From positions 42,571-106,570 of the forward strand of contig JADLGE010000033.1 of the NCBI GenBank assembly GCA_020849475.1: DNA of 64,000 nt, read 5' to 3'. This document shows positions 16,417-25,011 of the stretch, one piece after another. This DNA comes from Gammaproteobacteria bacterium (GTDB lineage: Bacteria; Pseudomonadota; Gammaproteobacteria; Ga0077536). A program made the position numbers and the translations under genes. Below the pieces are notes generated by a model. The model did no database searches, was not told the origin of the DNA, and saw only the letters and a list, made by a program, of their open reading frames with translations. How positions within the stretch are numbered: position 1 is the first letter of the stretch; each line of letters opens with the position of its first letter.

Positions 16417-18185
16417 TTGACTTCGAACTCCGCCGCCTGCGGATGAATATCAATCATCCACTCGTTGATCGATTGCTCCATATCCAGCGTCGCGCCGACG
16501 ACCTTCATGAAGTAGATGGGCTCGGCGCGGCTGCGCATGCGCGATTGAATCTTGTACTTGCCAGGTTTGCTCAAGGCCGAGGCCGGACTCGTGTCCTTCA
16601 CGTCACGCGCGGTCAGCGGCGGCAGGCTGCGACCTTCCATGCGAATGAAGGGCGGATGGTTGAGCACCGTGGTCGGCACGCCCGGCGGCCGGATATGCGG
16701 CAGCTGGTCGAAGTCGAAGTTGATGGGCAGATACATTTCGCGGTCCGTGCCCTTGACGTTGGTGGTCAGGAACTTGGTCTGCAGGTTGAACAACTGCTTG
16801 TCGAACGGCACCTTGCCGGACGCCACTTCCAACGAGTGGATGTCGGCCATGTCGCCATTGCCGTCCACGTAGCCCGATTCCCACACGCGCTGGCCATCGG
16901 GATCGATGACCGCGACGTTGAACCACAGCTCGGGCTGGGCACCCAGCGAACCCGACGGCAGGTTGTGGCCACGGTCGACATTGGTGATGGTGTAGTGCAG
17001 CTTGAGCTTGTCGCCGCTCTTGATGTCGCTGTCGAAGAAGGGGCCATCAATCTTCATGGAGTTTTCCATGATCTCGATGCGCGAGCGCTTCTTGTCGTTG
17101 AGCAGCTTTTCGTTAAGAGAAATGACGTACCGCGCTTCCTCGCGATCGGCGCGCTTGCTCCATTCTTCGGGGAAGGTGGCCTGTTCCAAGCCCTTCTCGA
17201 CCTTGTCTTCCCACGCCGGGTCGCCCCACGGCGCGCGGTAATCGAACTTCAGCCAGTCCTTGATCGACCAGCGCTGCGCGCGCGGGTTGAACGGGAAGAT
17301 GCCGGGATGGGCTATCGGATAGCCCGGACCGAACATCATGTGATTGGAATGCTTCTGCTTGGGGTCGCCGACCGTCTGGCCGTTGACCACCGCAATCGGC
17401 CAGCTCTCGTAGCCGGCATCGGCTTCACCCGGCGACTTGCCCATATGGCACTGCTGGCAGGTGATGCCTTCCTTGGCGGCGGGCGCGCCGCGGTACTGTT
17501 CCCACACCACTTCGAGCTTGATGCCGGGATGCACCGCCACCTGGTGGCAGGACACGCAGAATTCGCTCTTGGAGATCTGATCGAACTTGATCGGCGCGGC
17601 GTGTATCGGCGTGCCGGGCAGACCCGCCGCGGTGGAGACGCCGTATTCACCGGCCTTGCTCACCACTTCGCCGTAGTTCTTGCCGACGCCGCTGTTGTAG
17701 ATGGGGGCATTGATGTCACCGGCCTCGATATGACGCTCGCCGTTGACCTTGCCGAACTGCGCCGACACGCGATGGCAGGTGACGCAGGTGATGCCCTCGC
17801 GGGAAATCGCCGAGCGGTCCCACAGCGGCGCCTCGCGGGGCTCGCCCATCTGGGTCGCAATCTGTTGATGGCAGCGCACGCAGAAGGTGCCGATGGTGCC
17901 GGACGAGAGGTCGGTGATGGCCTGCTCGAACTTGTGGAACATGGGAGAGATGGAAGCGTAGGCGTGATTGGACACCGCCCATTCCCAGAACACCTTGGGA
18001 TGACAGCCGGCGCACTGCGTGGCCGACGGATACTGCGTGTCGGCAAATACCGCCGCATGCGGATCTTCGGCCGCGGTGACCGTCGTCACCAGTAGCAGCC
18101 ACATGCAGCATCCTGCTGCCCAAGTGAAAATTCGACCGCGCAACCCCTGCACCCTCACTTCGGTCGCAAGCGGCACGACAATCAT
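16413..18185 (-). CDS. Five-heme periplasmic cytochrome c, first gene of the electron-transfer operon
   Basis: The protein has a hydrophobic export segment (around WAAGCCMWLLLVTTVTAAE) and five CXXCH motifs: CAGCH, CVRCH, CVTCH, CVSCH and CQQCH. A beta-rich C-terminal half of about 250 residues without hemes follows (GHNLPSGSLG region), as seen in multiheme cytochromes that act on a substrate or dock to a partner. The start is uncertain: ATG at 18185 (590 residues) is used here; TTG at 18242 would add 19 residues, and GTG codons at 18158 and 18152 are also possible. The stop overlaps the start of the barrel gene in an ATGA. Being first, it may set the terminal donor or acceptor specificity. 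Confidence 0.82.
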   Translation of the reverse strand: MIVVPLATEVRVQGLRGRIFTWAAGCCMWLLLVTTVTAAEDPHAAVFADTQYPSATQCAGCHPKVFWEWAVSNHAYASISPMFHKFEQAITDLSSGTIGTFCVRCHQQIATQMGEPREAPLWDRSAISREGITCVTCHRVSAQFGKVNGERHIEAGDINAPIYNSGVGKNYGEVVSKAGEYGVSTAAGLPGTPIHAAPIKFDQISKSEFCVSCHQVAVHPGIKLEVVWEQYRGAPAAKEGITCQQCHMGKSPGEADAGYESWPIAVVNGQTVGDPKQKHSNHMMFGPGYPIAHPGIFPFNPRAQRWSIKDWLKFDYRAPWGDPAWEDKVEKGLEQATFPEEWSKRADREEARYVISLNEKLLNDKKRSRIEIMENSMKIDGPFFDSDIKSGDKLKLHYTITNVDRGHNLPSGSLGAQPELWFNVAVIDPDGQRVWESGYVDGNGDMADIHSLEVASGKVPFDKQLFNLQTKFLTTNVKGTDREMYLPINFDFDQLPHIRPPGVPTTVLNHPPFIRMEGRSLPPLTARDVKDTSPASALSKPGKYKIQSRMRSRAEPIYFMKVVGATLDMEQSINEWMIDIHPQAAEFEVK

Positions 18186-18349
18186 CCCTGCCAATGCCCC
18201 CCAAGGCCCTGGCGTGTCGTAACGCGCTCGCAAGAATCCCAATTGGCTATCGGGACTTGGAGATTAAAGCTTATGTGATTCGAGCGGTTTCATCCAGCCC
18301 GAAAATCGGTAGCGGCCGACATCCCCCAGCGCTGTAGTCGAAATCCGAC

Positions 18350-18378
18350 GCGGCGGCGACGGTGTGCATCGCCGCCGC
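18350..18378 (-). terminator. GC-rich hairpin downstream of malate synthase G
   Basis: Perfect 10-base arms (GCGGCGGCGA and its complement) enclose a 9-base loop, starting just after the stop of the malate synthase gene on the minus strand. No T-run follows, so it is a terminator-like or mRNA-stabilising stem. It separates glcB from the cytochrome operon, whose promoter must lie in about 18190-18350; I could not pick a convincing -35/-10 pair there. Confidence 0.45.
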
Positions 18379-18383
18379 CGCTC

Positions 18384-20621
18384 TCAGTTATAGCCCGCCG
18401 CTTTCAACTCGCGACGCCGACGATGCAGCACCGGCTCGGTATAGCCATTGGGCTGATGCACACCACCGAACACCAGTTCGCAGGCCGCCTGGAAGGCCAC
18501 CGATTCGTCGAAATTGGCCGACATCGGCTTGTAGCCCGGCTCGCCGGCGTTCTGCCGGTCGACGACCACCGCCATGCGCTTGAAAGTCTCGAGCACGTGG
18601 CGGCGACGCACATAGTCGTGACGCAGCCAGTTGGCGATGTGCTGGCTGGAAATGCGCAAGGTGGCGCGGTCTTCCATGAGGCCGACGTCGTGGATGTCCG
18701 GCACTTTGGAACAGCCGATGCCAAGATCGATCCAGCGCACCACGTAACCAAGGATGCCCTGGCAGTTGTTGTCGAGTTCGGCCTGCACCTGTTCGCGGGT
18801 GAGCGGCGTGTCACCCAGCAACGGAATGGTGAGGATGTCGTCGAGGCGCGCGCGCGGCCGCGTCTTCAATTCGTTCTGCACCTGCCACACGTTGATGCGG
18901 TGATAGTGCATGGCATGCAGGGTGGCGGCGGTCGGCGACGGCACCCACGCGGTGCTGGCGCCGGCCATGAGATGGGCGTGCTTGGTCTCGACCATTTCCT
19001 TCATGAGATCGGGCTTGGCCCACATGCCCTTGCCAATCTGGGCCTTGCCCTGCAGACCGCAGGCAAGACCGATATCGACGTTCCAGTTCTCGTAAGCCTT
19101 GATCCAGGTTTCCTGCTTCATCGCCTCCTTGCGCACCATCACGCCCGCTTCCATCGAGGTGTGGATTTCATCGCCGGTGCGATCGAGAAAACCGGTGTTG
19201 ATGAAGATGATGCGATCCTGCGCGGCGCGGATGCATTCCTTGAGATTGACGGTGGTGCGTCGCTCCTCGTCCATGATGCCAATCTTGAGCGTGTTGCGCG
19301 CCAGCCCAAGCTTGTCTTCGACGCGGTCGAATACTTCGCAGGCAAACGCCACTTCTTCGGGCCCATGCATTTTCGGTTTGACGATGTACATGGAACCGGC
19401 GCGCGAGTTGCGCAACTTGCCGAGCCCGCGCAGATCGTACAGCGCGATGGTGGCGGTGATGACGGCATCGAGGATGCCTTCCGGCACTTCCTCGCCTTTC
19501 AGCAGCACCGCTTCATTGGTCATGAGATGACCGACGTTGCGCACCAGCAGCAGCGCACGGCCGTGCAGCACCAGCGGCTGGCCGTTGGGATCGAGGAAGT
19601 TGAGATCGGGCGCCAGCGTGCGGGTGACTTGCTTGCCGCCCTTGTCGAAAGTGTCGGTCAGAGTGCCCTTCATGAGGCCCAGCCAGTTGCGGTAGACCTC
19701 GGCCTTGTCGGCGCCGTCGGCGGCGGCCACCGAGTCTTCGCAGTCCTGGATGGTGGTGACGGCCGACTCCAGCACCAGGTCCTTGATATGCGCGGCGTCG
19801 GTCACGCCGACCGGGTGCTCGGCATCAATCTGGATGATGATGTGGAGATCGTTGTTCTTGATCAGCACTTCGTGCGGCGCATCGACCGCGCCGTTGTAGC
19901 CGGCGAAACGCTCGGGCTGCTTGAGCCCGACGCTTTCGCCATTGCCCATCACCACCGCCAGCTGGCCATTGACCACCTTGTAGGCCTTGGCGTGGGCGTG
20001 GGAACCGTCGGCCAGCGGCGCGGCTTCGTCGAGCAGCGCGCGGCCATAGGCGATGACCTTGGCGCCGCGCACCGGGTTGTAGCCGCCGGCGCGCTGCGCG
20101 CCATCCGCTTCGGCGATGACGTCCGAGCCATACAGCGCGTCGTACAGCGAGCCCCAGCGCGCATTGGTGGCGTTCAAGGCATAGCGCGCGTTCTTGACCG
20201 GCACCACCAGCTGCGGGCCGGCCATGGTCGCGATTTCGGCGTCGATATTGACCGGGTTGACGGTGAAATCCGGACCTTCCGGCAACAGGTAGCCAATCTT
20301 TTCGAGAAATTTGCGGTACTGCGCGTGGTCGTGGGGCGCGTCGCAACGGGACTGGTGCCAAGTGTCGATGGAGGCCTGCAGCTTGTAGCGCTTGAGCAGC
20401 AGGATGTTGTTCTTGGGCGCGAGCTCGGTGATGACATCCTCGAGCATGGTCCAGAACGCGGCGGGTTGAATGTCGAGCCCCGGCAGCACCTCGTTGACGA
20501 CCAGCTCGTAGAGCGGTGTGGCGATATCCATGCGGCCGTTGTTGACCGGCGTGTGGGTGGCAAGGGCCGCGGGCGCCGCGCCTGCGCGCGGGCTGGCGGT
20601 ATCGATACGGGCAGCAGTCAT
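18384..20621 (-). CDS. glcB: Malate synthase G
   Basis: The enzyme condenses glyoxylate and acetyl-CoA to malate in the cytoplasm (glyoxylate/glycolate use). The protein shows the family N-terminus ([15 protein letters not shown]), [15 protein letters not shown], the [19 protein letters not shown] stretch and the late region around [16 protein letters not shown]. The ATG at 20621 gives 745 residues, close to the usual 720-730; the longer reading from a GTG at 20687 adds 22 basic residues that look like non-coding leader. No isocitrate lyase or glycolate oxidase gene is adjacent. The Cyc2-like gene is divergent, about 230 bases away. Confidence 0.95.
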   Translation of the reverse strand: MTAARIDTASPRAGAAPAALATHTPVNNGRMDIATPLYELVVNEVLPGLDIQPAAFWTMLEDVITELAPKNNILLLKRYKLQASIDTWHQSRCDAPHDHAQYRKFLEKIGYLLPEGPDFTVNPVNIDAEIATMAGPQLVVPVKNARYALNATNARWGSLYDALYGSDVIAEADGAQRAGGYNPVRGAKVIAYGRALLDEAAPLADGSHAHAKAYKVVNGQLAVVMGNGESVGLKQPERFAGYNGAVDAPHEVLIKNNDLHIIIQIDAEHPVGVTDAAHIKDLVLESAVTTIQDCEDSVAAADGADKAEVYRNWLGLMKGTLTDTFDKGGKQVTRTLAPDLNFLDPNGQPLVLHGRALLLVRNVGHLMTNEAVLLKGEEVPEGILDAVITATIALYDLRGLGKLRNSRAGSMYIVKPKMHGPEEVAFACEVFDRVEDKLGLARNTLKIGIMDEERRTTVNLKECIRAAQDRIIFINTGFLDRTGDEIHTSMEAGVMVRKEAMKQETWIKAYENWNVDIGLACGLQGKAQIGKGMWAKPDLMKEMVETKHAHLMAGASTAWVPSPTAATLHAMHYHRINVWQVQNELKTRPRARLDDILTIPLLGDTPLTREQVQAELDNNCQGILGYVVRWIDLGIGCSKVPDIHDVGLMEDRATLRISSQHIANWLRHDYVRRRHVLETFKRMAVVVDRQNAGEPGYKPMSANFDESVAFQAACELVFGGVHQPNGYTEPVLHRRRRELKAAGYN

Positions 20622-20848
20622 GGCGGTTTTCGTCGTGTTGCGAGGGAGCGCCAAGGATACCCGGACTCGCCGCCCTTTGCTGCCCACGCGGGCGCGATCC
20701 GCGCAATGTGAATCAATCGAGCAATCAACCGTGACGACGCATGCCCCGCCGCTCGAGCAAACGCTGCGCTAACACCAGCGCCGTCACATTGCGCCCGCGC
20801 ACGGGCCCGCGGGTCCGGCCCATCGATTCCATCCTTGAAAGGCATACC

Positions 20849-22222
20849 ATGATGAACCTGCTTCGATACGCCACACGCCTTGCGACGGCGGCCACCGTCC
20901 TGTTGGCGCTTGCGCCGTGGCGCCCGGCCGCGGCCGTGCCGAGTTTCGCTGAACAGACCGGGCTGGCCTGCAACATCTGCCATACCCAGGGCTTTGGCCC
21001 CAACCTCACCTCCTACGGTCGCGAGTTCAAGCTGCGCGGCTATGTGGACGGCACCGGCAGCCACCCGCTCAAGGCGCCGCTGGCGGCCATGGCACGTGGC
21101 TCATTCACCCACACCGACGCAGGCATCACTGACGGGCCCGCCCACGGCTATGGCGACCAGGACAATTTCGCTTTCGACGAGGCCTCGCTGTTCCTGGCCG
21201 GTCGCCTGGCGCCCAAGCTCGGCATCTTCACCCAGGTCACCTACGACGACGTCGAAAGCCTGGTGGCGCTCGACAACACCGATATCCGCTATGGCGATGC
21301 CGCCAACATCCACGGCGTCGAAGTCGAATACGGCGCGTCCCTGAACAACGCGCCGACCGTGCAGGACCCGTGGAACACCACGCCAGTGTGGGGCTATCCG
21401 TCCGCCGCCTCACCGCTGGCGCCGACGCCGGGCGCGGCAGCGATAGTCGATGGCGGTCTGGATGGCCAGGTGGCGGGCGCCACCGCCTTCGCCTTCATCA
21501 ACGACATGCTGTACGTCGAGGGCGGCGGTTATCGTCGCTTGAGCAAACATGCGCAGGACGCAATCGGCACCTTCGATCCGGAGGAAAATGAACTGCGCGG
21601 CACCGCGCCCTACTGGCGTGTGACACTGCAGAACTCCGACGCCGGCTGGCAGGGGCACTACCTCGCGCTCGGCACTTTCGGCATGCAGGCGGACGTGCGC
21701 CCCGGCCGTGCGGTCGGCATCGGCACCGACACCCTCACCGACATCGGCAGCGATCTGACCTACCAGTACGTCGCCAATCCCAAGCACATCTTCGAGGCCA
21801 AGGCGACCTACATCTTTGAAGATGCCAAGCTGCGCGCCACCGGGCTCAGCGGCGGCGCCAGCAATGGCAGCGATCATCTCAATACCTTCCGCATCAACGG
21901 CAGCTACACCTACGATCAGACGCTGACGTTCACGGCGGCCTACGCCGGCATCTGGGGCAACACTGACCCGCTGCGCTACGTGGCCTCGCCCATCGACGGC
22001 AGCCGCAAGGGCAGCCCGGACAGCAATTCCTACACGCTCGATCTCGCATGGGTGCCTTTCGGCAAGAGCGGCAGCTATCTCGCGCCGTGGTACAACGTGC
22101 GGGTCGATCTCATGTACACCGGCTACACCAAGTTCAACGGTGCAAGCAGCAATTACGACGGCAGCGGGCGTGATGCGAGTGACAACAACACGCTGCTGTT
22201 GAACCTGTGGTTCTTCATGTAA
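20849..22222 (+). CDS. Monoheme cytochrome c fused to an outer-membrane beta-barrel (Cyc2-like)
   Basis: The 457-residue protein has a signal peptide (to about AAA-VPS, residue 29), then SFAEQTGLACNICHTQGF with one CXXCH at 41-45, then about 400 residues of alternating beta strands ending in LNLWFFM. A single heme right after the signal peptide followed by a porin barrel is the plan of the Cyc2 fused cytochrome-porin family, whose best-known members oxidise Fe(II) at the cell surface. Many relatives are uncharacterised, so iron is only one option. ATG at 20849 has GAAAGG 6 bases upstream; the longer reading from 20741 is rejected because the signal peptide starts here. It sits near the multiheme operon and may work with it. 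Confidence 0.8.
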   Translation: MMNLLRYATRLATAATVLLALAPWRPAAAVPSFAEQTGLACNICHTQGFGPNLTSYGREFKLRGYVDGTGSHPLKAPLAAMARGSFTHTDAGITDGPAHGYGDQDNFAFDEASLFLAGRLAPKLGIFTQVTYDDVESLVALDNTDIRYGDAANIHGVEVEYGASLNNAPTVQDPWNTTPVWGYPSAASPLAPTPGAAAIVDGGLDGQVAGATAFAFINDMLYVEGGGYRRLSKHAQDAIGTFDPEENELRGTAPYWRVTLQNSDAGWQGHYLALGTFGMQADVRPGRAVGIGTDTLTDIGSDLTYQYVANPKHIFEAKATYIFEDAKLRATGLSGGASNGSDHLNTFRINGSYTYDQTLTFTAAYAGIWGNTDPLRYVASPIDGSRKGSPDSNSYTLDLAWVPFGKSGSYLAPWYNVRVDLMYTGYTKFNGASSNYDGSGRDASDNNTLLLNLWFFM

Positions 22223-22233
22223 CGCGCATGAAT

Positions 22234-22283
22234 GTGCGATTGAAATTGCACCTGCACGGCTGCAGGTGCGAATTCATTCGCAC
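22234..22283. repeat. Two family A palindromes around a hairpin
   Basis: A decayed forward copy (22234-22251) and a perfect reverse copy, GTGCGAATTCATTCGCAC (22266-22283), flank a stem with GCACCTGCA and its complement around CGGC. The whole block is a roughly 50-base imperfect inverted repeat. It starts 11 bases after the Cyc2-like stop and faces the convergent diguanylate cyclase gene, so it may end transcription from both sides. Confidence 0.7.
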
Positions 22284-22297
22284 GCTGCCGTCCGGTC

Positions 22298-24190
22298 TCA
22301 CGATCGCGGCGGCGGCTTCTCGAAGCGCCGTTCGCCGTCTGTCACGCTCACCAGGCTCAGGCTGTCGATGGTGAGGCGATCGCGACCTTCGCGCTTGGAA
22401 CGGTACAAGGCTTCGTCAGCGCGACGGATGACATCCTGGGCCGACGCGCGATGTCCGCGCGGATGAAATACCGAGATGCCGATACTGGCGCTGATATGGT
22501 TGTTGCCGATGTGAATCTCGCGAATGCGGCTGAGCAGGCGCTCCCCATATTCACGCGCCGCCAGGGCATCGGCATGGGGCATGACGATCAGAAACTCTTC
22601 GCCGCCATAGCGACCGACCACATCGGCGCCGCGCACCGAGTCGGCGAGTGTCTGTGATACTTCTTCGAGCACATGGTCGCCAAGCTGGTGGCCATAGCTG
22701 TCGTTCAGCTGTTTGAAGTTGTCGATGTCCAGCATCACGGTCGCGATCGGAAATTCGTAGCGCTGACTCTGGTGCAGCAACTGTTCCAGCAGCTCGATGC
22801 TGGTGCTGTGGTTGTACAGGCCCGTCAGGCTGTCGCGCACGGCAAGCTCCAGCAGTTCGCGATTGCGCTCCTCGAGCTCACGGGTGCGGCTCTTGACCAT
22901 GTCCTCGAGGTTGGCGTTGAGCGCCGCGAGATCGGCATTGACTGCGGCAATATGCGTTTCGCGCGCCTGCTGCAGCTTCCACAGGCGCTCGGACAAACCG
23001 ACCGCGAGCGCCACGAATTCACCCAGTGCACCGAGATAGACGCCGTTGCTCGTCCAGTTCGACGTCGCAATCAGACCGACCATGTCTAGCATCGTGACGC
23101 TCATGCCGAGCAGAAAGGCCACCCAGCCGAACAGCAGATAGCCGGCAATGCGATCACCGTCGCGCCACGCCTGGATGCAGCCCCACAGCGCCACCACGCC
23201 GAGCACCGCGGTGCTGGTCATGATGACCGAAGCACCGAGCGCGCCATGATGAAAAACGTGCAGCGCCATGCCCACCGCACTCGCCGCCGACGTCAGCGCA
23301 TACCATGGCTCGCTGGCCGGTGTGACATCGGGCAGGTTGAGAAAGCTTCGCGCGAACAAGGTGCCCGTGACATTGGCGAGCGCGAGCAGCGCGGCCGGCA
23401 GAATCTGTTGAGCGAGCGGCGCGTTCGGCCACAGGAACTGCATGGCATAGCCATCGGCGGCGCACAGCAACAACACGAACGCCACCAGGTACTGGCAGTA
23501 GTAGGCGTACGCAACATTGCGCACCAGCGCGAACAAGGTCAGCGCGCACAGCGCAAGACCGACCATGAAGCCGACGAAGGCGCCACGGCCATAATTTTCC
23601 GAGGCGCTGTCGGCGCGAAACGTGGCGCTGTCGACCAGTTCCAGCGGCAGTGATATCGGCCCCGTATCACTGCGCGCGCGCAGGTAATAAGTGACCGTCT
23701 GCCCCGCTTTGACATCGAGCAGGAAGGCAAAACCGCGATAAGCTACTTGCCGTGAGCTGAAGGGATGGTTGTCACCGGTGGCGGCATGGCTGACCACGCC
23801 CGCGCTATCGACGGCGTAGAGATCGACGTCATCGATCAAGGGCCGAGGTATGACCAGCACCGGCGGCGCACTGTGGCTGGCCTGGTAGGCAATGGCGAGG
23901 CGCAGCCAGATTTCGGCGTGGGTGAATCCGAAGTTGGTGTCGCGACGAGAGGCGGTGATGAATTCAGCGTCGTGCCGGCCGGCCAGCACGGCCTCGCTGT
24001 TGAGCGCGCGCGCGCCATCGACCAGCACGGCATAGCGCCCGTCGAGGGCAACATGTCCGGCACTGTCAGCGGGCCAGGTCAACGGCGACGGTCCGCCGGC
24101 CCATGCGTTGCTGATCAACAGCATCACGCCAAGCGCGAACAGCCACCGCCAAGCCGGAACGCGGCTGGCGTTGGAGGTGTAGCGATACAT
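22298..24190 (-). CDS. 7TM-DISM diguanylate cyclase (GGDEF)
   Basis: This is an inner-membrane enzyme that makes cyclic di-GMP. The signal or first helix (about 13-31) is followed by a periplasmic 7TMR-DISM extracellular domain to about 185, seven hydrophobic helices (about 205-400), a short coiled coil (about 405-450) and a GGDEF domain. The active-site loop is GGEEF, preceded by the inhibitory I-site RGAD five residues before it, so the enzyme should be active and feedback-inhibited. The periplasmic sensor likely binds a small ligand. It is divergent from the carboxymuconolactone-decarboxylase-like gene. It could provide a cyclic nucleotide signal in the same cell as the cNMP-domain flavoprotein, but those domains normally bind cAMP-type ligands. 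Confidence 0.92.
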   Translation of the reverse strand: MYRYTSNASRVPAWRWLFALGVMLLISNAWAGGPSPLTWPADSAGHVALDGRYAVLVDGARALNSEAVLAGRHDAEFITASRRDTNFGFTHAEIWLRLAIAYQASHSAPPVLVIPRPLIDDVDLYAVDSAGVVSHAATGDNHPFSSRQVAYRGFAFLLDVKAGQTVTYYLRARSDTGPISLPLELVDSATFRADSASENYGRGAFVGFMVGLALCALTLFALVRNVAYAYYCQYLVAFVLLLCAADGYAMQFLWPNAPLAQQILPAALLALANVTGTLFARSFLNLPDVTPASEPWYALTSAASAVGMALHVFHHGALGASVIMTSTAVLGVVALWGCIQAWRDGDRIAGYLLFGWVAFLLGMSVTMLDMVGLIATSNWTSNGVYLGALGEFVALAVGLSERLWKLQQARETHIAAVNADLAALNANLEDMVKSRTRELEERNRELLELAVRDSLTGLYNHSTSIELLEQLLHQSQRYEFPIATVMLDIDNFKQLNDSYGHQLGDHVLEEVSQTLADSVRGADVVGRYGGEEFLIVMPHADALAAREYGERLLSRIREIHIGNNHISASIGISVFHPRGHRASAQDVIRRADEALYRSKREGRDRLTIDSLSLVSVTDGERRFEKPPPRS

Positions 24191-24418
24191 TTTCTTATAT
24201 CACCGGGACCAGCAGTGTTTGGGCCGGCCGCGGTTTATTGTTTCATTTATGACGCTAGGGTACGGCGCGCCCCTGTGAGCGTCCAGTGCGAACAGCCCCC
24301 GCACTTGATCGCGCGGGGAATCGATACATTCGCTACCCCCCGATAGACGGTTCTTCAACGCGCGCCATCGGCGCTAGAGTGCGGGCTGATCAATCAGCCT
24401 CACTTCAAGGAATTCGAT

Positions 24419-24889
24419 ATGACGAGAATGCTCGCCACCGCCCTGTTGTTCGCGTTCAGCGCTGGCGCCTGCGCCGCCGACCGCGAGTCCGCGCCCGACT
24501 ATCGCGCCCGCGGCAAACAGGCGCTCGACGTGATCACCGGTGGCACCACCGCGCAGGTGTTGGCGGGCGTGGCGGAAACTTCGCCCGATCTCGCGCAGTG
24601 GATTACCGACTTCGCCTACGGCCAGGTGGTGTCGCGTCCGCAAATGGATTTGTGCACACGCGAGCTCGTGACTGTCGCGTCACTGACCACCCAGGGCAAT
24701 GCACCGCGTCAGTTGACGGCCCACGTCAACGGCGCACTGAACGCCGGCTGCAAACCCGAAGCAGTGGTGGAAGTGGTGACGCAGATGGCGGTCTACGCAG
24801 GATTCCCGGCGGCCTTGAACGGCCTGGCGGTGGTGAAAGATGTGTTTGCCGAGAGGAAAATCACGCCCGAGCAGGCCAAGCAGCCGTAG
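24419..24889 (+). CDS. Secreted carboxymuconolactone decarboxylase-fold protein
   Basis: A 156-residue AhpD/CMD-fold protein with an N-terminal signal peptide ([15 protein letters not shown], cleaved near residue 19). The core [19 protein letters not shown]...[10 protein letters not shown] is typical of the family. The peroxidase CXXC is absent, so an AhpD-like thiol role is unlikely; a lone Cys lies in NAGCKPE. Export of this fold is less common; a hydrolase or decarboxylase role in the periplasm is possible but unproven. AAGGA at 24407 precedes the ATG by 7 bases. The 228 bases upstream are shared with the divergent cyclase and probably hold both promoters. Confidence 0.85.
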   Translation: MTRMLATALLFAFSAGACAADRESAPDYRARGKQALDVITGGTTAQVLAGVAETSPDLAQWITDFAYGQVVSRPQMDLCTRELVTVASLTTQGNAPRQLTAHVNGALNAGCKPEAVVEVVTQMAVYAGFPAALNGLAVVKDVFAERKITPEQAKQP

Positions 24890-24932
24890 CAAGGAAGGCT
24901 CTCGTTTTTGAATGTCCTACTTTCTTCTGGAC

Positions 24933-24950
24933 GTCAGACTGAAGTCTGAC
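24933..24950. repeat. Family B palindrome
   Basis: A perfect GTCAGACT-GA-AGTCTGAC followed by CCCACA. A fragment resembling the GAATGTC flank occurs 20 bases upstream. It lies between the convergent CMD-like and hydantoinase B genes, next to a strong hairpin. Confidence 0.8.
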
Positions 24951-24974
24951 CCACAAAAGATCTCGAGATGATGA

Positions 24975-25003
24975 CGAAGCGGCCGCCGTTGGCGGCCGCT
25001 TCG
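24975..25003 (-). terminator. Strong hairpin downstream of the second hydantoinase B gene
   Basis: Perfect 13-base arms (CGAAGCGGCCGCC and complement) with a GTT loop begin 8 bases after the stop of the minus-strand gene. The stem is very stable, but no T-run follows on the minus strand, so it may work as a bidirectional barrier between convergent genes. Confidence 0.6.
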
Positions 25004-25011
25004 CGCGAGTA

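Noticed and set aside
18190..18350. Promoter for the cytochrome operon
   Set aside because: A promoter must be near here, but I found no -35/-10 pair with acceptable spacing, so none is listed.
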